A DNA stretch of 64,000 bases. Source: Rhodobacter sp. GTDB lineage: Bacteria; Pseudomonadota; Alphaproteobacteria; Rhodobacterales; Rhodobacteraceae. Both the position numbers and the translations under genes were made by a program. Below, in pieces: positions 7,891 through 17,624 of the stretch. A model generated the notes under the pieces. That model was not told the DNA's origin and searched no databases. It saw only the letters and a program-made list of their open reading frames with translations. The stretch lies in assembly GCA_020637515.1 (NCBI GenBank), contig JACKKG010000002.1:1-64000 (forward strand), given 5' to 3'. The first letter of the stretch is position 1; each line of letters begins with the position of its first letter.

Positions 7891-8994
7891 TCATCCGATC
7901 ACGCCGCGGGGCGTTTCGCCCATCTGGGCGCGGTGCAACAGGAACTGGTCGAGCAGCACGCAGGCCATCATCGCCTCGCCCACAGGCACGGCGCGAATCC
8001 CGACGCATGGGTCGTGGCGGCCCCTGGTCACGACCTGGGTGTCCTGACCGTCCAGGGTGACGGAACGGCGCGGCGTCAGGATCGAGGAGGTGGGTTTCAC
8101 GGCAAAGCGCACCACCACGTCCTGCCCGGTGGCGATCCCGCCCAGGATCCCGCCCGCATGATTGGACAGGTAGTGCGGGGTGCCGTCGCGCATGTGGATT
8201 TCGTCCGCGTTCGCGACCCCGGTGAGCGCGGCGGCGGCGAAGCCTTCGCCGATCTCGACCCCCTTGACCGCGTTGATGCTCATCATCGCGGCCGCCAGTT
8301 CGCTGTCGAGCTTGGCGTAGATCGGCGCGCCCAGGCCCGCTGGGACGCCGCGCGCCACGACCTCGACCACGGCGCCCACGGAATTGCCGTCCTTGCGCAG
8401 CGCGTCGAGATCCGCGGCCCAGAGGCCGGCGGTTTCGGCATCGGGGCCCCAGAACGGGTTGCGGTCGATTTCGGCCCAGTCGAAACGCGCGCGGTCGATC
8501 GCGCGCGGTCCCATCTGCACCATGTAGCCCGTCACCGACAGCCCCGGCACCAGCGCCGTCAGCACCTGCCGCGCGACGCCGCCCGCCGCCACCCGTGCCG
8601 CCGTTTCGCGCGCCGAGGACCGCCCGCCGCCGCGCGGATCGCGGATGCCGTATTTCTGCCAATAGGTGATGTCGGCGTGTCCCGGGCGGAAGCTGCGGGC
8701 GATGTCCGAGTAATCCTTGGACCGCTGATCGGTGTTGCGGATCATCAGCTGGATCGGCGTGCCGGTGGTGCGCCCCTCGAAGACGCCGGACAGGATCTCG
8801 ACCGTGTCGTCCTCGCGCCGCTGGGTGGTGAAGCGGTTCTGCCCGGGTTTGCGCCGATCCAGCCAGGGCTGGATATCGGCCGCGTCCAGCGGCACGCCGG
8901 GCGGACACCCATCGACCGTCGCCCCCAGCGCCGGGCCGTGACTTTCGCCCCAGGTGGTCACGCGGAACAGATGGCCGAAACTGTTGAACGACAT
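7891..8994 (-). CDS. aroC: Chorismate synthase
   Basis: AroC converts 5-enolpyruvylshikimate-3-phosphate to chorismate using reduced FMN, the last common step of aromatic amino-acid synthesis. The 367-residue protein starts [20 protein letters not shown] and carries the three family signatures: [38 protein letters not shown] with GRSSARET, and the C-terminal segment around RRSVTLDG and [17 protein letters not shown]. Length and motifs are complete. Its 3' end is bounded by a dispersed repeat with terminator-like hairpins. Confidence 0.98.
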   Translation of the reverse strand: MSFNSFGHLFRVTTWGESHGPALGATVDGCPPGVPLDAADIQPWLDRRKPGQNRFTTQRREDDTVEILSGVFEGRTTGTPIQLMIRNTDQRSKDYSDIARSFRPGHADITYWQKYGIRDPRGGGRSSARETAARVAAGGVARQVLTALVPGLSVTGYMVQMGPRAIDRARFDWAEIDRNPFWGPDAETAGLWAADLDALRKDGNSVGAVVEVVARGVPAGLGAPIYAKLDSELAAAMMSINAVKGVEIGEGFAAAALTGVANADEIHMRDGTPHYLSNHAGGILGGIATGQDVVVRFAVKPTSSILTPRRSVTLDGQDTQVVTRGRHDPCVGIRAVPVGEAMMACVLLDQFLLHRAQMGETPRGVIG

Positions 8995-9083
8995 GGGCGC
9001 CCCCTTTGCTGGCGCCCGTCCTAGCCGCCCGGGGCGCGCCGCTCAAGTGCCGTTTTCCGCCGCCGCTTGCCCGCGTCCGCGGC

Positions 9084-9611
9084 CTAGGACCCGGTCAGCG
9101 TGAAGGGCAGCGCGATCGTCGCCGTGTCGTCCGAGGCCAGGTCGTGCAGCACATACTCGACCCGATAGTCGCCAGCGGGTGCGCCCCTCAGGTTCAGCGT
9201 GAGGGTCAGGTAGAACTCGCGGTTGCGCGCCCGGCTGGTCAGTTCCTGCCGCTGAAAGGCCGGCTGGCTGGCGACGATGGCGCCGGCGCCATCGCGCAGG
9301 ACCACGTCGATGCTGAAACCGAAGGTCCATGTCCCGTCGCCGTTGCCACGCCAGCCAAAGCCCATCGGCTCGGCATAGAGGATCAGCGGCTCGGACGGGG
9401 CAAAGACCGCCGAGGCGCGCGGGTCATAGAGGCCGAAGCCCTCGGCCTCGCGGGTCACGAAGGTGACCGAGCGCGCCGTGAGCGGCATCTGGTCCCAGGC
9501 GGCGATGGCGGCGGCTTCCGCCCGGTCATAGGCAGCGAGGTCCTGGGCCGTGGCCGGCAGGACGCCCAGGGGCAGCGCCAAGAGCGCGGCGGACAATAGC
9601 AAGCGAAGCAT
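9084..9611 (-). CDS. Hypothetical secreted protein
   Basis: I do not recognise this 175-residue protein. It opens with a cleavable-looking signal peptide (MLRLLLSAALLALPLGVLPA, cut near ATAQ) and the mature part is about 150 residues, mixed polar with beta-strand character (FGFSIDVVLRDGAGAIVA, EFYLTLTLNLRGAPAGDY), which resembles small periplasmic beta-sandwich proteins. No cysteines or metal motifs are evident. I chose the second of two ATGs because AAAGG then lies six bases upstream. It lies between aroC and a small ABM-domain gene on the same strand, with 21 bases to the latter. Confidence 0.7.
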   Translation of the reverse strand: MLRLLLSAALLALPLGVLPATAQDLAAYDRAEAAAIAAWDQMPLTARSVTFVTREAEGFGLYDPRASAVFAPSEPLILYAEPMGFGWRGNGDGTWTFGFSIDVVLRDGAGAIVASQPAFQRQELTSRARNREFYLTLTLNLRGAPAGDYRVEYVLHDLASDDTATIALPFTLTGS

Positions 9612-9632
9612 TGGCATCCTTTCGCGTCGGCG

Positions 9633-9953
9633 TCAGAAAACGGCGGCGACGTCATACATCACCGGCTCGAACCGGGCGCACATCGCCGAGATGACGCGGT
9701 TGCGCTCGCGCATCTCGGGCGTGCGCAGCATCGCCTGGAAATCGCCGCGCTTCTGCCAGCGTGAATAGGTGGAAATCCGCGTCTGCGCGTCGTTCACATG
9801 GATCGCGCCGCCCAGAAAGCCGGGCTGATGGCGGATCACCTTGTCATAGGCATCGGTCAGCGCGTCCAGAACGTCCGAGCAGGTGCCGGGCGTCATCTCG
9901 AAAGTGGACACGACCGTCTGGCCGTCGAAATCCGGGGTGATGGTCAGGGACAT
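9633..9953 (-). CDS. Antibiotic-biosynthesis-monooxygenase (ABM) fold protein
   Basis: A 106-residue protein with the ferredoxin-like ABM fold layout: an N-terminal strand TVVSTFEMTPGTC, a helix VLDALTDAYDKVI, then QPGFLGGAIHVND and the family-typical ISTYSRWQKRGDFQAMLRTP. ABM proteins are small dimeric oxygenases or stress-related enzymes; substrate cannot be inferred. The start at 9953 follows GGAGGA at ideal spacing; an ATG four codons upstream lacks one. It diverges from the TPP riboswitch and thiBPQ. Confidence 0.75.
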   Translation of the reverse strand: MSLTITPDFDGQTVVSTFEMTPGTCSDVLDALTDAYDKVIRHQPGFLGGAIHVNDAQTRISTYSRWQKRGDFQAMLRTPEMRERNRVISAMCARFEPVMYDVAAVF

Positions 9954-10021
9954 GGTTTCCTCCAATGGCTGAGGCCATGGTGCCCCCTTGCGGCGCCGGG
10001 CGAAAGGGTTATGTTGCGCCT

Positions 10022-10110
10022 TACCTCGGGGTGCCGGCTTGAACCGGCTGAGATGCGGATGACCGCGGACCCGTTGAACCTGAACCGGTTAAGACCGGCG
10101 GAGGGAAGGT
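10022..10110 (+). promoter_or_regulatory. TPP (THI-box) riboswitch
   Basis: The aptamer core is recognisable: CTCGGGGTGCCGG, then GGCTGAGAT, then ACCCGTTGAACCTGAACCGG and the closing TTAAGACCGGCGGAGGGAA. It precedes thiB by about 50 bases and has no obvious terminator after it, so control is probably at translation of thiB ([14 protein letters not shown]). Confidence 0.95.
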
Positions 10111-10160
10111 GACAGGTTGATCCTCCACCCCGACCCCGCCCGTCGCAATGGAGGAAAGAC

Positions 10161-11150
10161 ATGACCCGTTCCATCCTTGCCGCGGGACTGCTGTGCGTTT
10201 TCACGCATGCGGCCCTGGCAGACACACCCGTCTTGCACGTCCTGACCTATGACAGCTTTGCCAGCGACTGGGGCCCCGGCCCCCAAGTCGAGTCCGCGTT
10301 CGAGGCCGAATGTGGCTGCGACCTGGTGTTCGACACCGCGGGCGACGGCGCCGCGGTGCTGGCCCGGCTGATGCTGGAGGGCGCGCGCACCGACGCCGAT
10401 GTCGTGCTGGGCCTGGACACCAACCTGACGGCGCAGGCGACGCAATCGGGCCTGTTCGCGCCGCACGGACAGACCCCGGCGCTGGACCTGCCCGTGGATT
10501 GGTCCGATCCGCTGTTCGTGCCCTTCGACTGGGGCTGGTTCGCCTTTGTCTATGACAGCACGCGCGTGACCAACCCGCCGGCCAGCTTTCGCGAGCTGAT
10601 CGCCAGCGACCTCAGCGTGGTGATCGAGGACCCGCGCTCGTCCACGCCGGGGCTGGGGCTGCTGATGTGGGTCAAGGCCGCCTATGGCGACGAAGCCGCC
10701 GACATCTGGCGCGGGCTGGCGCCGCGCATCCTGACCGTCACACCGGGCTGGAGCGAGGCCTACGACCTGTTCCTGAACGGCGAGGCCGACATGGTGCTCA
10801 GCTACACGACCTCGCCCGCGTATCACCTGATCGCCGAAGGCGACGCGACCAAGGCCGCCGCCCGCTTTTCCGAGGGGCACTACCTGCAAATCGAGGTCGC
10901 GGGCATGGTCGCGACGACCGACCAACCCGAACTGGCGCGCCGCTTTCTGGCGTTCATGACCTCGGACGCGTTCCAGTCGGTCATCCCGGAAACGAACTGG
11001 ATGTATCCCGCCGTCACCCCCGCGAACGGGCTGCCCGACGGGTTCGACACGCTGATCCAGCCCGACCCGTCGCTGCTGCTCGCGCCCGAGGCGGCGCTGG
11101 CGGCGCGGGACCCGGCGCTGGCCGAGTGGCGGAATGCGCTGGCGCAGTGA
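10161..11150 (+). CDS. thiB: Thiamine ABC transporter, substrate-binding protein
   Basis: ThiB is the periplasmic receptor that delivers thiamine and its phosphates to ThiPQ. The 329-residue product has a signal peptide (MTRSILAAGLLCVFTHAALA) followed by a mature domain starting DTPVLHVLTYDSF, typical of ThiB. Other family features are DVVLGLDTNL, FVPFDWGWFAFVYD, and the C-terminal TNWMYPAVTPANGLPDGFD. It is the first gene after a TPP riboswitch, and its stop overlaps the start of thiP by 17 bases. Confidence 0.96.
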   Translation: MTRSILAAGLLCVFTHAALADTPVLHVLTYDSFASDWGPGPQVESAFEAECGCDLVFDTAGDGAAVLARLMLEGARTDADVVLGLDTNLTAQATQSGLFAPHGQTPALDLPVDWSDPLFVPFDWGWFAFVYDSTRVTNPPASFRELIASDLSVVIEDPRSSTPGLGLLMWVKAAYGDEAADIWRGLAPRILTVTPGWSEAYDLFLNGEADMVLSYTTSPAYHLIAEGDATKAAARFSEGHYLQIEVAGMVATTDQPELARRFLAFMTSDAFQSVIPETNWMYPAVTPANGLPDGFDTLIQPDPSLLLAPEAALAARDPALAEWRNALAQ

Positions 11151-12684
11151 CCCCCCGGTCTGGCCCCTGGCCGCCGCCCTTGTGGCGGCGGTGCTGGTGG
11201 CCCTGAACCTGGGGGCGCTGGGCGCCGTTCTGTGGCGCGCCGAATCGACGCAGGGGTTGCAGCCGGCCGACTGGGCCGCGCTGCGCTTCACCGTGCTGCA
11301 AGCCGCGCTGTCGGCGCTGCTGTCGGTGGCGCTGGCGGTGCCGGTCGCGCGCGCGCTGGCGCGCCGCCGCTTTGCCGGGCGCGGGGCTCTGATCGCGGTC
11401 ATGGGCGCGCCGTTCCTGCTGCCGGTGCTGGTCGCCGTGTCGGGCTTGCTGGCGGTCTTTGGCCGCAACGGGCTGCTGAACGAGGCGCTGGCCGCGCTGG
11501 GATTGGCGCGGATCGGCATCTACGGGTTGCACGGCGTGGTGCTGGCGCATGTGTTCTTCAACCTGCCGCTGTCGGTGCGCCTGCTCTTGCAAGGCTGGGG
11601 GCGCATTCCGGCCGAGCATCTGCGCCTGGCGCAGTCGCTGGGCTTTGGCGCGCGCGCCCGGTTCCGCCTGATCGAGGGCCCGATGCTGGCCCGTGTCCTG
11701 CCCGGGGCACTGGCGGCGGTGTTCCTGATCTGCCTGACCTCGTTCGCGGTGGCGCTCGTGCTGGGCGGGGGACCGGCAGCGACCACGCTGGAACTGGCCA
11801 TCTATCAGGCCTTTCGCTTCGATTTCGACCTGGGCCGCGCGGCGCTTCTGGCGCTGATGCAGGCGGGTGTCGGCGGGCTGGCGCTGGCGGCCCTGGCGCT
11901 GGTGCCGCTGCCCGGATCGGCGCTGGCCAGTCTTGACCGCACGGCCCCCGCCCCGCCCGGCGGCCTGGCGCGGGGCCTCGATTCACTGGCGATCGCGGCC
12001 GCCGCACTGTTCCTTCTGGTGCCGCTGGCGGTGGTTCTGCTGCGCGGCGTGCCGCATCTGGCGGCGATGCCGGTCACCGTCTGGGCCGCGGCCGGGCGGT
12101 CGCTGGCGGTGGCGCTCGGCTCCACGTTGCTGCTGGCGGGTTTTACGCTCGCCCTGACCCTGGCCGGACGGGCCCGCCGCTGGCCCGAGGGGTTGGGCAT
12201 GGCTGCTCTGGTCGCCTCGCCGCTGGTGATCGGCACCGGGCTGTTCATCGTGCTCAATCCCCTGGTTGCCCCCGCGACCCTGGCGCTGCCGGTCACCGCG
12301 CTGGTCAACGCCGCCATGGCCCTGCCCTTTGCGCTGCGCGCCACCCTGCCCGCCGCCCGCCAGGCCGAGGCCGATTTCGCCCGCCTCTCGGCCGCGCTGG
12401 GTCTGTCCGCGCGCGCGCATCTGCGGCTGGTCCTGTGGCCCCGGTTGCGCCGCCCGATGGGCTTTGCGCTGGGGCTGGGTGCGGCCCTGTCGATCGGTGA
12501 CCTGGGTGTCATCGTGCTGTTCGGGCAAACCGGAACCGAAACCTTGCCCATGGCCATGCAACGGCTGATGGGCGCCTATCGCAGCGATGCCGCGCAGGGC
12601 GTGGCGGTGCTGCTGCTGGCGCTTGCGCTGGGCGCCTTTGTGCTGGTGGAACGCCTGGTCGGAGGCCGCGATGCTGACGCTTGA
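11134..12684 (+). CDS. thiP: Thiamine ABC transporter, permease
   Basis: ThiP forms the membrane channel of the thiamine importer. The 516-residue protein is a fused double permease: two binding-protein-dependent permease halves, each with about six helices and an EAA loop (AEHLRLAQSLGFGARARFRL in the first half; EADFARLSAALGLSARAHLR in the second). This duplicated architecture matches ThiP/FbpB-type permeases. The ATG at 11134 lies inside the thiB 3' end, and the thiQ start lies inside the thiP 3' end, so all three genes are translationally coupled behind the riboswitch. Confidence 0.95.
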   Translation: MRWRSDPPVWPLAAALVAAVLVALNLGALGAVLWRAESTQGLQPADWAALRFTVLQAALSALLSVALAVPVARALARRRFAGRGALIAVMGAPFLLPVLVAVSGLLAVFGRNGLLNEALAALGLARIGIYGLHGVVLAHVFFNLPLSVRLLLQGWGRIPAEHLRLAQSLGFGARARFRLIEGPMLARVLPGALAAVFLICLTSFAVALVLGGGPAATTLELAIYQAFRFDFDLGRAALLALMQAGVGGLALAALALVPLPGSALASLDRTAPAPPGGLARGLDSLAIAAAALFLLVPLAVVLLRGVPHLAAMPVTVWAAAGRSLAVALGSTLLLAGFTLALTLAGRARRWPEGLGMAALVASPLVIGTGLFIVLNPLVAPATLALPVTALVNAAMALPFALRATLPAARQAEADFARLSAALGLSARAHLRLVLWPRLRRPMGFALGLGAALSIGDLGVIVLFGQTGTETLPMAMQRLMGAYRSDAAQGVAVLLLALALGAFVLVERLVGGRDADA

Positions 12685-13366
12685 ATCCCTGTCGATCGTG
12701 CAGGACGACTTTCGCCTTGAGGCCGACCTCGGCGTGCCGATGGGCGCGCGTGTCGCGGTCATGGGGCCGTCGGGGGCCGGAAAATCGACGCTGATGGGCG
12801 CGCTGGCCGGGTTCGTGCCGCTTGCCGCAGGGGCGATCCGCTGGCAGGGCACGCGCATCGACGGGCTGCCCCCCGCGCGCCGACCGCTCAGCATCCTGTT
12901 CCAGGATCACAACCTGCTGCCCCATCTCAGCGTTTTCGACAATGTCGCGCTGGGCCTCGACCCCGATCTGCGGCTCGGCCCCGACGATCGTGCCGCGGTG
13001 CTGCGCGCCCTGGCCGACACAGGGCTCGGGGGGCTCGAGTCGCGCAAGCCCGCGCAGCTTTCGGGCGGGCAGATCAGCCGCGCGGGCCTTGCCCGGGTGC
13101 TGTTGCGCGCGCGCCCCCTGATGTTGCTGGACGAACCCTTTGCCGCGCTGGGGCCGGCGCTGAAATCCGCGATGCTGGACCTGGTTGGCCGGATCGCCGC
13201 GGAAACCGGCGCAACGGTGCTGATGATCACCCACGATCCGGCGGATGCGCTGCGGCTGTGCGACCAGACCTTGCTGGTGGCCGAGGGGCGCGCCCATCCC
13301 CCGGCGCCGACACGGGCGCTGCTGGACAACCCGCCGCCGGCGTTGGCCGCCTATCTGGGGCGTTGA
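12671..13366 (+). CDS. thiQ: Thiamine ABC transporter, ATP-binding protein
   Basis: ThiQ is the ATPase of the thiamine importer. The 231-residue protein has Walker A GPSGAGKST, a Q-loop near FQDHNLLPHLSVFDNV, the ABC signature LSGGQISRAGLARV, Walker B PLMLLDEPFAALGP and the switch histidine in LMITHDPADALR. It overlaps thiP by 14 bases; I chose the start MLTLESLSIVQDDFRLEA because the longer frame upstream is the thiP coding region. The length is normal for ThiQ. Confidence 0.95.
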   Translation: MLTLESLSIVQDDFRLEADLGVPMGARVAVMGPSGAGKSTLMGALAGFVPLAAGAIRWQGTRIDGLPPARRPLSILFQDHNLLPHLSVFDNVALGLDPDLRLGPDDRAAVLRALADTGLGGLESRKPAQLSGGQISRAGLARVLLRARPLMLLDEPFAALGPALKSAMLDLVGRIAAETGATVLMITHDPADALRLCDQTLLVAEGRAHPPAPTRALLDNPPPALAAYLGR

Positions 13367-13396
13367 CCCCTGCGCGGGCGCCTCTTCCGGCCCGGA

Positions 13397-13921
13397 TCAA
13401 AGCCCGCAGGCCCGGCGTAGCGCGCTGCGCGCGGTGCCGCTGCCGTTCAACCCCAGCCGGGTCACCAACGTGCCCGAGGGGGTCTGCACCTCCATCCGGG
13501 TGCCCCAGCCGAACGCCTCGAGGAAATCCTGTTCCAGCCCGCCGCTGACCTGCCACTGCCGGCCGGCGGGCTCATAGGCCAGGACGCGCTCGAACCGCTG
13601 GCCGTCCACGACCAGCACGACGGGCTGGTCCTTGCCCTCGGGGCCGGGAGGCAGCGCGTCACCGAAATACTGGCTGAAGCGGATCCCGCCCTCGGGTGCG
13701 TCGGGCCGGCACCAGAAGGTCAGCCGGCCGTCGTGGTTGTCCCCCTCGGCGCTGACCTCGACCGCGTCGCGGCCGGCGGTCCAGACCATCCAGGTGCCGG
13801 GCGCGACAAAGCGGAAGTTGTCGGGCTCGCCCCAGCGGCCGACGGCGACCCATTGCGCCGCGGCAGGCAAACCGCCCAGGCCGGCGGCCAGCGTCGTCAG
13901 GCAGAAAACGGCAACTTTCAT
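13397..13921 (-). CDS. Hypothetical secreted protein
   Basis: I do not recognise this 174-residue protein. It begins with a signal peptide (MKVAVFCLTTLAAGLGGLPA, cut near AAAQ). The mature part shows a W-rich N-terminal segment (QWVAVGRWGEPDNFRF, GTWMVWTAG) and a mostly beta composition, with two cysteines (TFWCRPD and the C-terminal ALRRACGL) that could form a disulfide in the periplasm. It converges with thiQ (30 bases between stops) and lies downstream of petC beyond a terminator, so it is likely transcribed separately. Confidence 0.65.
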   Translation of the reverse strand: MKVAVFCLTTLAAGLGGLPAAAQWVAVGRWGEPDNFRFVAPGTWMVWTAGRDAVEVSAEGDNHDGRLTFWCRPDAPEGGIRFSQYFGDALPPGPEGKDQPVVLVVDGQRFERVLAYEPAGRQWQVSGGLEQDFLEAFGWGTRMEVQTPSGTLVTRLGLNGSGTARSALRRACGL

Positions 13922-13986
13922 GCGAAAACCCGTGCGTTTCGTGCAAACCTAGCCAAGCCCAGCGCCCCTTGCCAGAGCCCCGGAAT

Positions 13987-14012
13987 GCAAAACGCGCCCC
14001 AGGGGGCGCGTT
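13987..14012 (-). terminator. Intrinsic terminator of petABC
   Basis: Minus-strand hairpin CGCGCC-CCCTGG-GGCGCG (within 13993-14010) followed by TTTTG. It lies 26 bases after the petC stop and ends the cytochrome bc1 operon. Confidence 0.8.
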
Positions 14013-14037
14013 TCACGGGTCTGTGATCCGGGTCGGA

Positions 14038-14829
14038 TCAGCTGTTCTTGGCCTGATCCTTGACCGGCGCCCACAGGCGCTTGTTGGTCAGGTAGAGCAG
14101 CGAAGCCAGCAGCACAAGGAAGACGACGCCGACAAAGCCCCACATCTTGCGCTGAACCAGATGCGGTTCGGCGGCCCACATCAGGAAGGCGGCGACGTCC
14201 TGCGCCATCTGGTGCTCGGTCGCCTCGGTCCCGTCCGAGTATTCGACCAGCCCGTCCGACAGGATCGGAGGCATGGCGACATTGCCGCCAAAGGCCGCGT
14301 TCTCGTAGAAGATCGCGCCGCCCTGTTCGGTTTCCTGACCGGTGAAGCCGGTCACGAACGAGGCGATGTATTCCGGGCCGCCCATGCCGTGCAGAAGCTG
14401 GTTGATGCCCAGCCCATAGGGGCCGTGGAAGCCCGCGCGCGCCTTGGCCATCAGGCTGAGGTCGGGCGCGTTCTCCAGCGACGAGCCGGGGAAGTGGTCG
14501 GGCGCGCCGGCGGTGCGATAGCCGCCCTGGCCGTCCGGCACCTCATGCTCGGCCGCGAAGGCGCGCATGATGTCGGGGTCCAGGCCGGGGCCGGTCGCAT
14601 CGGTGAGCGAACGGAACGTCACCAGCTCCAGGCCGTGACAGGCCGAGCAGACCTCGTTGTAGACCTGAAGGCCGCGCTGAAGCTGCGCGCGGTCATAGGT
14701 GCCGAAGGGGCCCTCGAACGAGAAGGCGTAGTCATGGATATGACCGCCTTCCGCCGCCATCACCGGCGCGGTGCACAGCGCCGCGACCGTCAGGGTCGAA
14801 AGGGCAAGTTTGCGGATCATGGTATTCAC
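14038..14829 (-). CDS. petC: Cytochrome c1
   Basis: Cytochrome c1 accepts electrons from the Rieske centre and passes them to cytochrome c in the bc1 complex. The 263-residue protein has a signal peptide (MNTMIRKLALSTLTVAALCT) followed by a periplasmic haem domain with the c-type motif CSACHG around residue 63 and a candidate distal Met ligand in NVAMPPILSDGL. A C-terminal membrane anchor follows (MWGFVGVVFLVLLASLLYL) ending in the positively charged KRLWAPVKDQAKNS. It is the third gene of petABC, 13 bases after petB. Confidence 0.97.
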   Translation of the reverse strand: MNTMIRKLALSTLTVAALCTAPVMAAEGGHIHDYAFSFEGPFGTYDRAQLQRGLQVYNEVCSACHGLELVTFRSLTDATGPGLDPDIMRAFAAEHEVPDGQGGYRTAGAPDHFPGSSLENAPDLSLMAKARAGFHGPYGLGINQLLHGMGGPEYIASFVTGFTGQETEQGGAIFYENAAFGGNVAMPPILSDGLVEYSDGTEATEHQMAQDVAAFLMWAAEPHLVQRKMWGFVGVVFLVLLASLLYLTNKRLWAPVKDQAKNS

Positions 14830-14842
14830 CTCTTCCTCTCGA

Positions 14843-16192
14843 TCACTCGGCCGGGATCTGCTCGGGCGCGGGGCCCGATTTCTTGGCGTGCGCTTTCACG
14901 GTCGCCTTGAAATCCTGCTCGATCGTGGCCGGCGGGGTGGTCGGACGCTCCAGCACGCCCAGCAACGGCAGGATCACCAGGAAATAGGCGAACCAGTATG
15001 CCGCACCGATCAGCGCGATGTTGGTGTAGATGCCCTCGGCCGGCATGGAACCGGCCCACATCAGCACGACGAAGTCCACCACCAGCAGCCAGAAGAACGA
15101 CTTGAACATCGGGCGGAACCGTCCCGAACGCACCGACGAGGTGTCCAGCCAGGGCGTCAGCGCCAGCACCAGGATCGCGCCGAACATCGCCAGCACGCCA
15201 AAGAACTTGGCGTCGATGATGCCGAAGCTGACCCAATGCGCCGCGATCACGACCCAGACATCCGCGGTAAAGGCGCGCAGGATCGCGTAGAATGGCAGGA
15301 AATACCATTCGGGCACGATATGCGCCGGGGTCTGCATCGGGTTCGCCAGACGGTAGTTGTCGGGGTGGCCCAGGAAGTTCGGCATGAAGGCGACGATCGC
15401 CCAGAACACCAGCAGCACGACGACCAGCGCGAACAGGTCCTTGATGACGAAATAGGGCCAGAAGGGCAGCGTGTCCTTCTCGGCTTCCTCTTTCGATCCC
15501 TTGCGCACGTCGATGCCGGCGGGATTGTTGTTGCCCGTGGTGTGGAAGGCCCAGATGTGCAGGATCACCAGACCGGCGATCACGAAGGGCAGCAGGTAGT
15601 GCAGCGAGAAGAAGCGGTTCAGCGTATAGTTGCCGACCGCCGGTCCGCCCAGCAGCCATTCCTGGATGGTCGGGCCGATGCCCGGGATCGCCCCGAACAG
15701 GCCGGTGATCACCGTGGCGCCCCAGAACGACATCAGCCCCCAGGGCAGCACATAGCCCATGAAGCCGGTCGCCATCATCGCCAGGTAGATCAGCATGCCG
15801 ATGATCCAGGTCACCTCGCGCGGGGCCTTGTAGCTGCCGTAGTAGAGGCCGCGGAAGATGTGGATATAGACCGCGAAGAAGAACAGCGAGGCGCCGTTGG
15901 CGTGCAGGTAGCGCAGCATGTAGCCGCCGTTCACGTCGCGCATGATATGCTCGACCGAATTGAACGCCATCGTCGATTCCGGCGTGTAGTGCATCACCAG
16001 AACGATACCGGTGACGATCTGCAACACCAGGCAGAACGCCAGGACGATACCCCAGATCCACCACCAGTTCAGGTTCTTGGGGGTGGGGATCATCAGGGTA
16101 TCATAGATCAGCCCGACGATCGGCAGGCGGCGGTCAAGCCACTTCTCCAGGCCGGTCTTGGGCTCGTAATGGTCGTGGGGAATCCCGGACAT
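14843..16192 (-). CDS. petB: Cytochrome b of the bc1 complex
   Basis: Cytochrome b carries the two haem b groups and the quinol oxidation (Qo) and reduction (Qi) sites. The 449-residue protein shows the haem-binding regions ([20 protein letters not shown] and [14 protein letters not shown]), the [11 protein letters not shown]o segment and the PEWY signature in [16 protein letters not shown]. The C-terminal extension of about 20 residues ([16 protein letters not shown]) is common in alphaproteobacteria. It starts 12 bases after petA and is followed 13 bases later by petC. Confidence 0.98.
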   Translation of the reverse strand: MSGIPHDHYEPKTGLEKWLDRRLPIVGLIYDTLMIPTPKNLNWWWIWGIVLAFCLVLQIVTGIVLVMHYTPESTMAFNSVEHIMRDVNGGYMLRYLHANGASLFFFAVYIHIFRGLYYGSYKAPREVTWIIGMLIYLAMMATGFMGYVLPWGLMSFWGATVITGLFGAIPGIGPTIQEWLLGGPAVGNYTLNRFFSLHYLLPFVIAGLVILHIWAFHTTGNNNPAGIDVRKGSKEEAEKDTLPFWPYFVIKDLFALVVVLLVFWAIVAFMPNFLGHPDNYRLANPMQTPAHIVPEWYFLPFYAILRAFTADVWVVIAAHWVSFGIIDAKFFGVLAMFGAILVLALTPWLDTSSVRSGRFRPMFKSFFWLLVVDFVVLMWAGSMPAEGIYTNIALIGAAYWFAYFLVILPLLGVLERPTTPPATIEQDFKATVKAHAKKSGPAPEQIPAE

Positions 16193-16204
16193 GCCTCGTC
16201 TCCC

Positions 16205-16768
16205 TTAGCCGAGCTGGATGGTGGTGTCGTCGACAAAGGCGACAACGGGGATATGCAGGTTCTGCGGCGCCGGACCTTTGCGGATGCGGCCCGCGGTGTC
16301 ATAGTGCGACCCGTGGCAGGGGCAGAACCAGCCGCCGAAATCGCCGGCGCCGTTGCCCAGCGGGACGCAACCCAGGTGGGTGCACACGCCGGTCATGATC
16401 AGCCATTCTTCCTTGCCGGGGGTGGTCCGGTTTTCGTCGGTGGCCTCGGCTGTGGACGGGAGATTCGCGTTCTCGGCGGTCGGATCGACCAGATCGCTCA
16501 GCGCCACCGCACGGGCGGCGTCGATCTCGTCCTGGGTGCGGTGGCGAATGAACACCGGCTTGCCCAGGAAGTTCACGGTCAGCTGCGTGCCGACGGCAAC
16601 GCCACTGATGTCGACGAAGATCGAAGACAGGGCCTGCACGTCAGCCGAGGGATTCATCTGGTTGACCAGCGGCCAGACGGCCGCCCCTGTCGCCACGGCG
16701 CCCGCACCGGCGGTCGCGTAATACAGAAAATCCCGGCGAGTGCCTGCGTTGTCGTCTGCTTGGGACAC
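16205..16768 (-). CDS. petA: Rieske iron-sulfur protein of the bc1 complex
   Basis: The Rieske protein oxidises ubiquinol at the Qo site and hands the electron to cytochrome c1. It has a twin-arginine signal-anchor ([20 protein letters not shown]) and both [2Fe-2S] ligand boxes, CTHLGC and CPCHGSHYD, joined by [15 protein letters not shown] propose the GTG at 16768: GGAG lies seven bases before it and it gives 187 residues, a usual Rhodobacter length. The ATG two codons upstream has only two bases to that GGAG. It opens petABC. Confidence 0.95.
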   Translation of the reverse strand: MSQADDNAGTRRDFLYYATAGAGAVATGAAVWPLVNQMNPSADVQALSSIFVDISGVAVGTQLTVNFLGKPVFIRHRTQDEIDAARAVALSDLVDPTAENANLPSTAEATDENRTTPGKEEWLIMTGVCTHLGCVPLGNGAGDFGGWFCPCHGSHYDTAGRIRKGPAPQNLHIPVVAFVDDTTIQLG

Positions 16769-16947
16769 GAGCATTCTCCATTTCAAGGTCATGGGTCCGG
16801 CAGATACGCCGAAACGAGCCGCAGTGTCCTGCAGCCTCCAAGCCGGGTGTTTAACGGCGATTTGAACGTCCGTCCAGCCGCGAAAATGGGGAATTATGCC
16901 GCACCATGGCCTCTGGGGTGCGGGCGTGCCGTCGCCCGGCACACCGT

Positions 16948-17613
16948 TCAGATAAGCCGCAAAAGCCCTGCTGCAAGGGTTGCCGCGAAGCCGCCGAAGA
17001 ACAGCCCGACGCCCAGATTGATCCAGGGCGCGGCGTGAAGAAAGGCGCGCGCGGCCGGCGCGGTCGAAAAGGCCAGCGCATAAAGCGCGTGCACGCCGCC
17101 CGCGACGATGCACGATCCCAGGCACAGCAGCGCCACGTCGGCCGGGCTGGCCTGGGCGACGGGAAAGATCGCCGTCATCGTCAGCCAGGTCGTCAGTGCC
17201 TTGGGGTTGGCCAGCAGAATCGACACCGACCGCAGCAGGCCCCCGGTCAGGGTCACCCCTGCCCGCCCCTGCGGCGCGGGCGGTGCACGATTGCGGCGCG
17301 CGGCGATGCCGGCGCGCGCCCGGCTCAGGTAGCGGCTGGCGAACCACAGCAGCAGGCCAATGGCGACCAGGGTCAGAAGCATCCGCGCCACCGGCAACGC
17401 CGCCAGCAGCGCGGATACCCCCAGCACCATGCCCAGGCACCACACGGTGATGCCCAGGCCGGTGCCCAGCGCCGCGCCCAGCGCCGCCCTCCGCCCCGAC
17501 CCGATCGCCAGTGCGATCGTGTTCAGCACGTTGGGTCCGGGCGTGGCGACATTCATCACCAGAAACCCCCACGCCGCCAGATAGGCCGACGCGGGCAACA
17601 GCGATGCCCCCAT
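16948..17613 (-). CDS. LysE/RhtB-family amino-acid exporter
   Basis: A 221-residue inner-membrane protein with about six hydrophobic helices and the family N-terminal signature: [20 protein letters not shown] followed by [16 protein letters not shown]. The middle segment [15 protein letters not shown] is the conserved NPKA box of LysE/RhtB exporters. Members export homoserine, threonine, lysine or related compounds; the substrate here is unknown. It starts 11 bases after the GST gene on the same strand, so the two are probably co-transcribed. The start at 17613 was chosen from the family N-terminus; the open frame upstream is the antiphase GST gene. Confidence 0.88.
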   Translation of the reverse strand: MGASLLPASAYLAAWGFLVMNVATPGPNVLNTIALAIGSGRRAALGAALGTGLGITVWCLGMVLGVSALLAALPVARMLLTLVAIGLLLWFASRYLSRARAGIAARRNRAPPAPQGRAGVTLTGGLLRSVSILLANPKALTTWLTMTAIFPVAQASPADVALLCLGSCIVAGGVHALYALAFSTAPAARAFLHAAPWINLGVGLFFGGFAATLAAGLLRLI

Positions 17614-17624
17614 GATGCCCCCCG

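Noticed and set aside
14771..17038. A 755-codon plus-strand open frame across petABC
   Set aside because: It is opposite to petC, petB and petA, which are all complete and conserved; the reading is compositionally biased and lacks a start context.
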